NCBI RefSeq assembly: GCF_002737755.1
Contig: NZ_PEGH01000013.1
Coordinates: forward strand, 85,714 to 149,713
Direction of reading: 5' to 3'
Length of the DNA stretch: 64,000 nucleotides
DNA from: Caulobacter sp. BP25
GTDB lineage: Bacteria > Pseudomonadota > Alphaproteobacteria > Caulobacterales > Caulobacteraceae
This document shows positions 63,685 to 64,000 of the stretch, piece by piece (the stretch's first letter is position 1; every line of letters begins with the position of its first letter). The position numbers and the translations under genes are program-made. The notes below the pieces were generated by a model. That model was given only the letters and a program-made list of their open reading frames with translations. It made no database searches and was not told the origin of the DNA.

Positions 63685-64000
63685 ATGCGTACCGCCACTC
63701 GCGCGGGCCTGATGGCCTGCGCTCTTCTCGCTGGCCTGTCGGCCAGCCCCGCCTTCGCCGCCAGCGAAGGGGCCTCGCTGAAGCTGAAGACGCCGACCAC
63801 GATGGAACAGTTCATCCAGGACGGCTCGGTTTGGCGCTGTAAGGACGACCTCTGCACCACGACCAAGGTTCGGTCCCTGCCCGTGGCGCGCGCCTGCCGC
63901 AAGCTGGCCGGCCAGCTTGGCGAGCTGAGCGCCTTCGACTATCGCGGCCAGTCGCTGGACGACGCCGCCATCGCCGAATGCAACACGGCAGCCAAGCCCA
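63685..64000 (+). CDS. Exported protein, CC_3452-like family (3' end outside window)
   Basis: The first 105 residues are present. A signal peptide (cleavage near AFAAS) is followed by VWRCKDDLCTTTKVRSLPVA, RACRKLAGQLGELSAF and IAECN. This is the pattern I recall for a small family of Caulobacterales exported proteins named after CC_3452, with conserved Cys and Trp and no known function. The ATG at 63685 follows GGAGACTAAAGGA. The reading frame is open at the window end. Confidence 0.75.
   Translation, partial: MRTATRAGLMACALLAGLSASPAFAASEGASLKLKTPTTMEQFIQDGSVWRCKDDLCTTTKVRSLPVARACRKLAGQLGELSAFDYRGQSLDDAAIAECNTAAKP

Overview
The window reads as a chromosomal segment of a Caulobacter species (Alphaproteobacteria, Caulobacterales). 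It has high GC content, densely packed genes and alphaproteobacterial neighbourhoods. The most diagnostic gene is a clear popZ (the polar organizing protein of Caulobacter), which lies between valS and a TolC-family gene in the position where C. crescentus carries rsaFb. The PopZ ends match my memory of the C. crescentus protein closely while the acidic linker differs, so a close relative rather than C. crescentus itself is likely; this is inference from memory, not an alignment.

Layout. 1-5.6 kb: the tail of a small membrane protein gene, a small secreted six-cysteine protein, tRNA-Pro(GGG), then a leftward block of merR-type regulator, ihfA, fabH, plsX, DUF177/YceD and a cytochrome bc1 chaperone, divergent from bamE. 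5.8-9.4 kb: a CheY-like protein with an arginine-rich tail (Cle-like, possible c-di-GMP effector), the K+-independent proton pyrophosphatase hppA and an exported protein. 9.4-15.3 kb: leftward thiL-nusB-ribH-nrdR-glyA, a MucR regulator, and hemA. 15.4-20.1 kb: a leftward branched-chain acyl-CoA (valine) degradation set mixed with a histidine phosphatase and a lipoprotein with a methyltransferase fold. 20.3-25.5 kb: DUF2147 protein, Baeyer-Villiger-type monooxygenase, hemB, NUDIX hydrolase, and a TetR regulator divergent from a metal-dependent hydrolase. 25.5-31.9 kb: a MITE-like repeat, glyQS, small exported and membrane proteins, and glnK-amtB.

31.9-47 kb: an Amj-type lipid II flippase, a cyclophilin, ispE, a TPR lipoprotein, ETF-ubiquinone oxidoreductase, a uracil-DNA glycosylase-family protein, a lytic transglycosylase, a radical SAM protein behind a consensus alphaproteobacterial SOS box, an ECF42-type sigma factor with its DGPF partner, an acyltransferase, an RNA methyltransferase and a glycine-zipper protein. 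47-64 kb: tlyA, an amidase, an acyl-CoA synthetase, a second MITE-like repeat, valS, popZ, the TolC-family gene, a degenerate Pcm-like protein, two tandem tRNA-Asn(GTT) genes, a GST, a glyoxalase, an Atm1-like ABC exporter, a LOG-family protein and a partial exported protein.

Functionally this is mostly core chromosome: translation (glyQS, valS, three tRNAs, rRNA methyltransferases), tetrapyrrole synthesis (hemA, hemB), fatty acid and phospholipid initiation (plsX, fabH), envelope assembly (bamE, amj, lytic transglycosylase, TolC), nitrogen sensing and uptake (glnK-amtB), amino-acid and acyl-CoA catabolism feeding electrons through ETF-QO, and cell polarity and motility control (popZ, the Cle-like regulator, MucR). 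I saw no prophage, integrase, transposase, CRISPR array, restriction system or classical defence island. The most unusual items are the SOS-box radical SAM gene, the Cle-like regulator, the exported methyltransferase-fold lipoprotein, the SAM-motif-less Pcm paralogue and three families of palindromic intergenic repeats.
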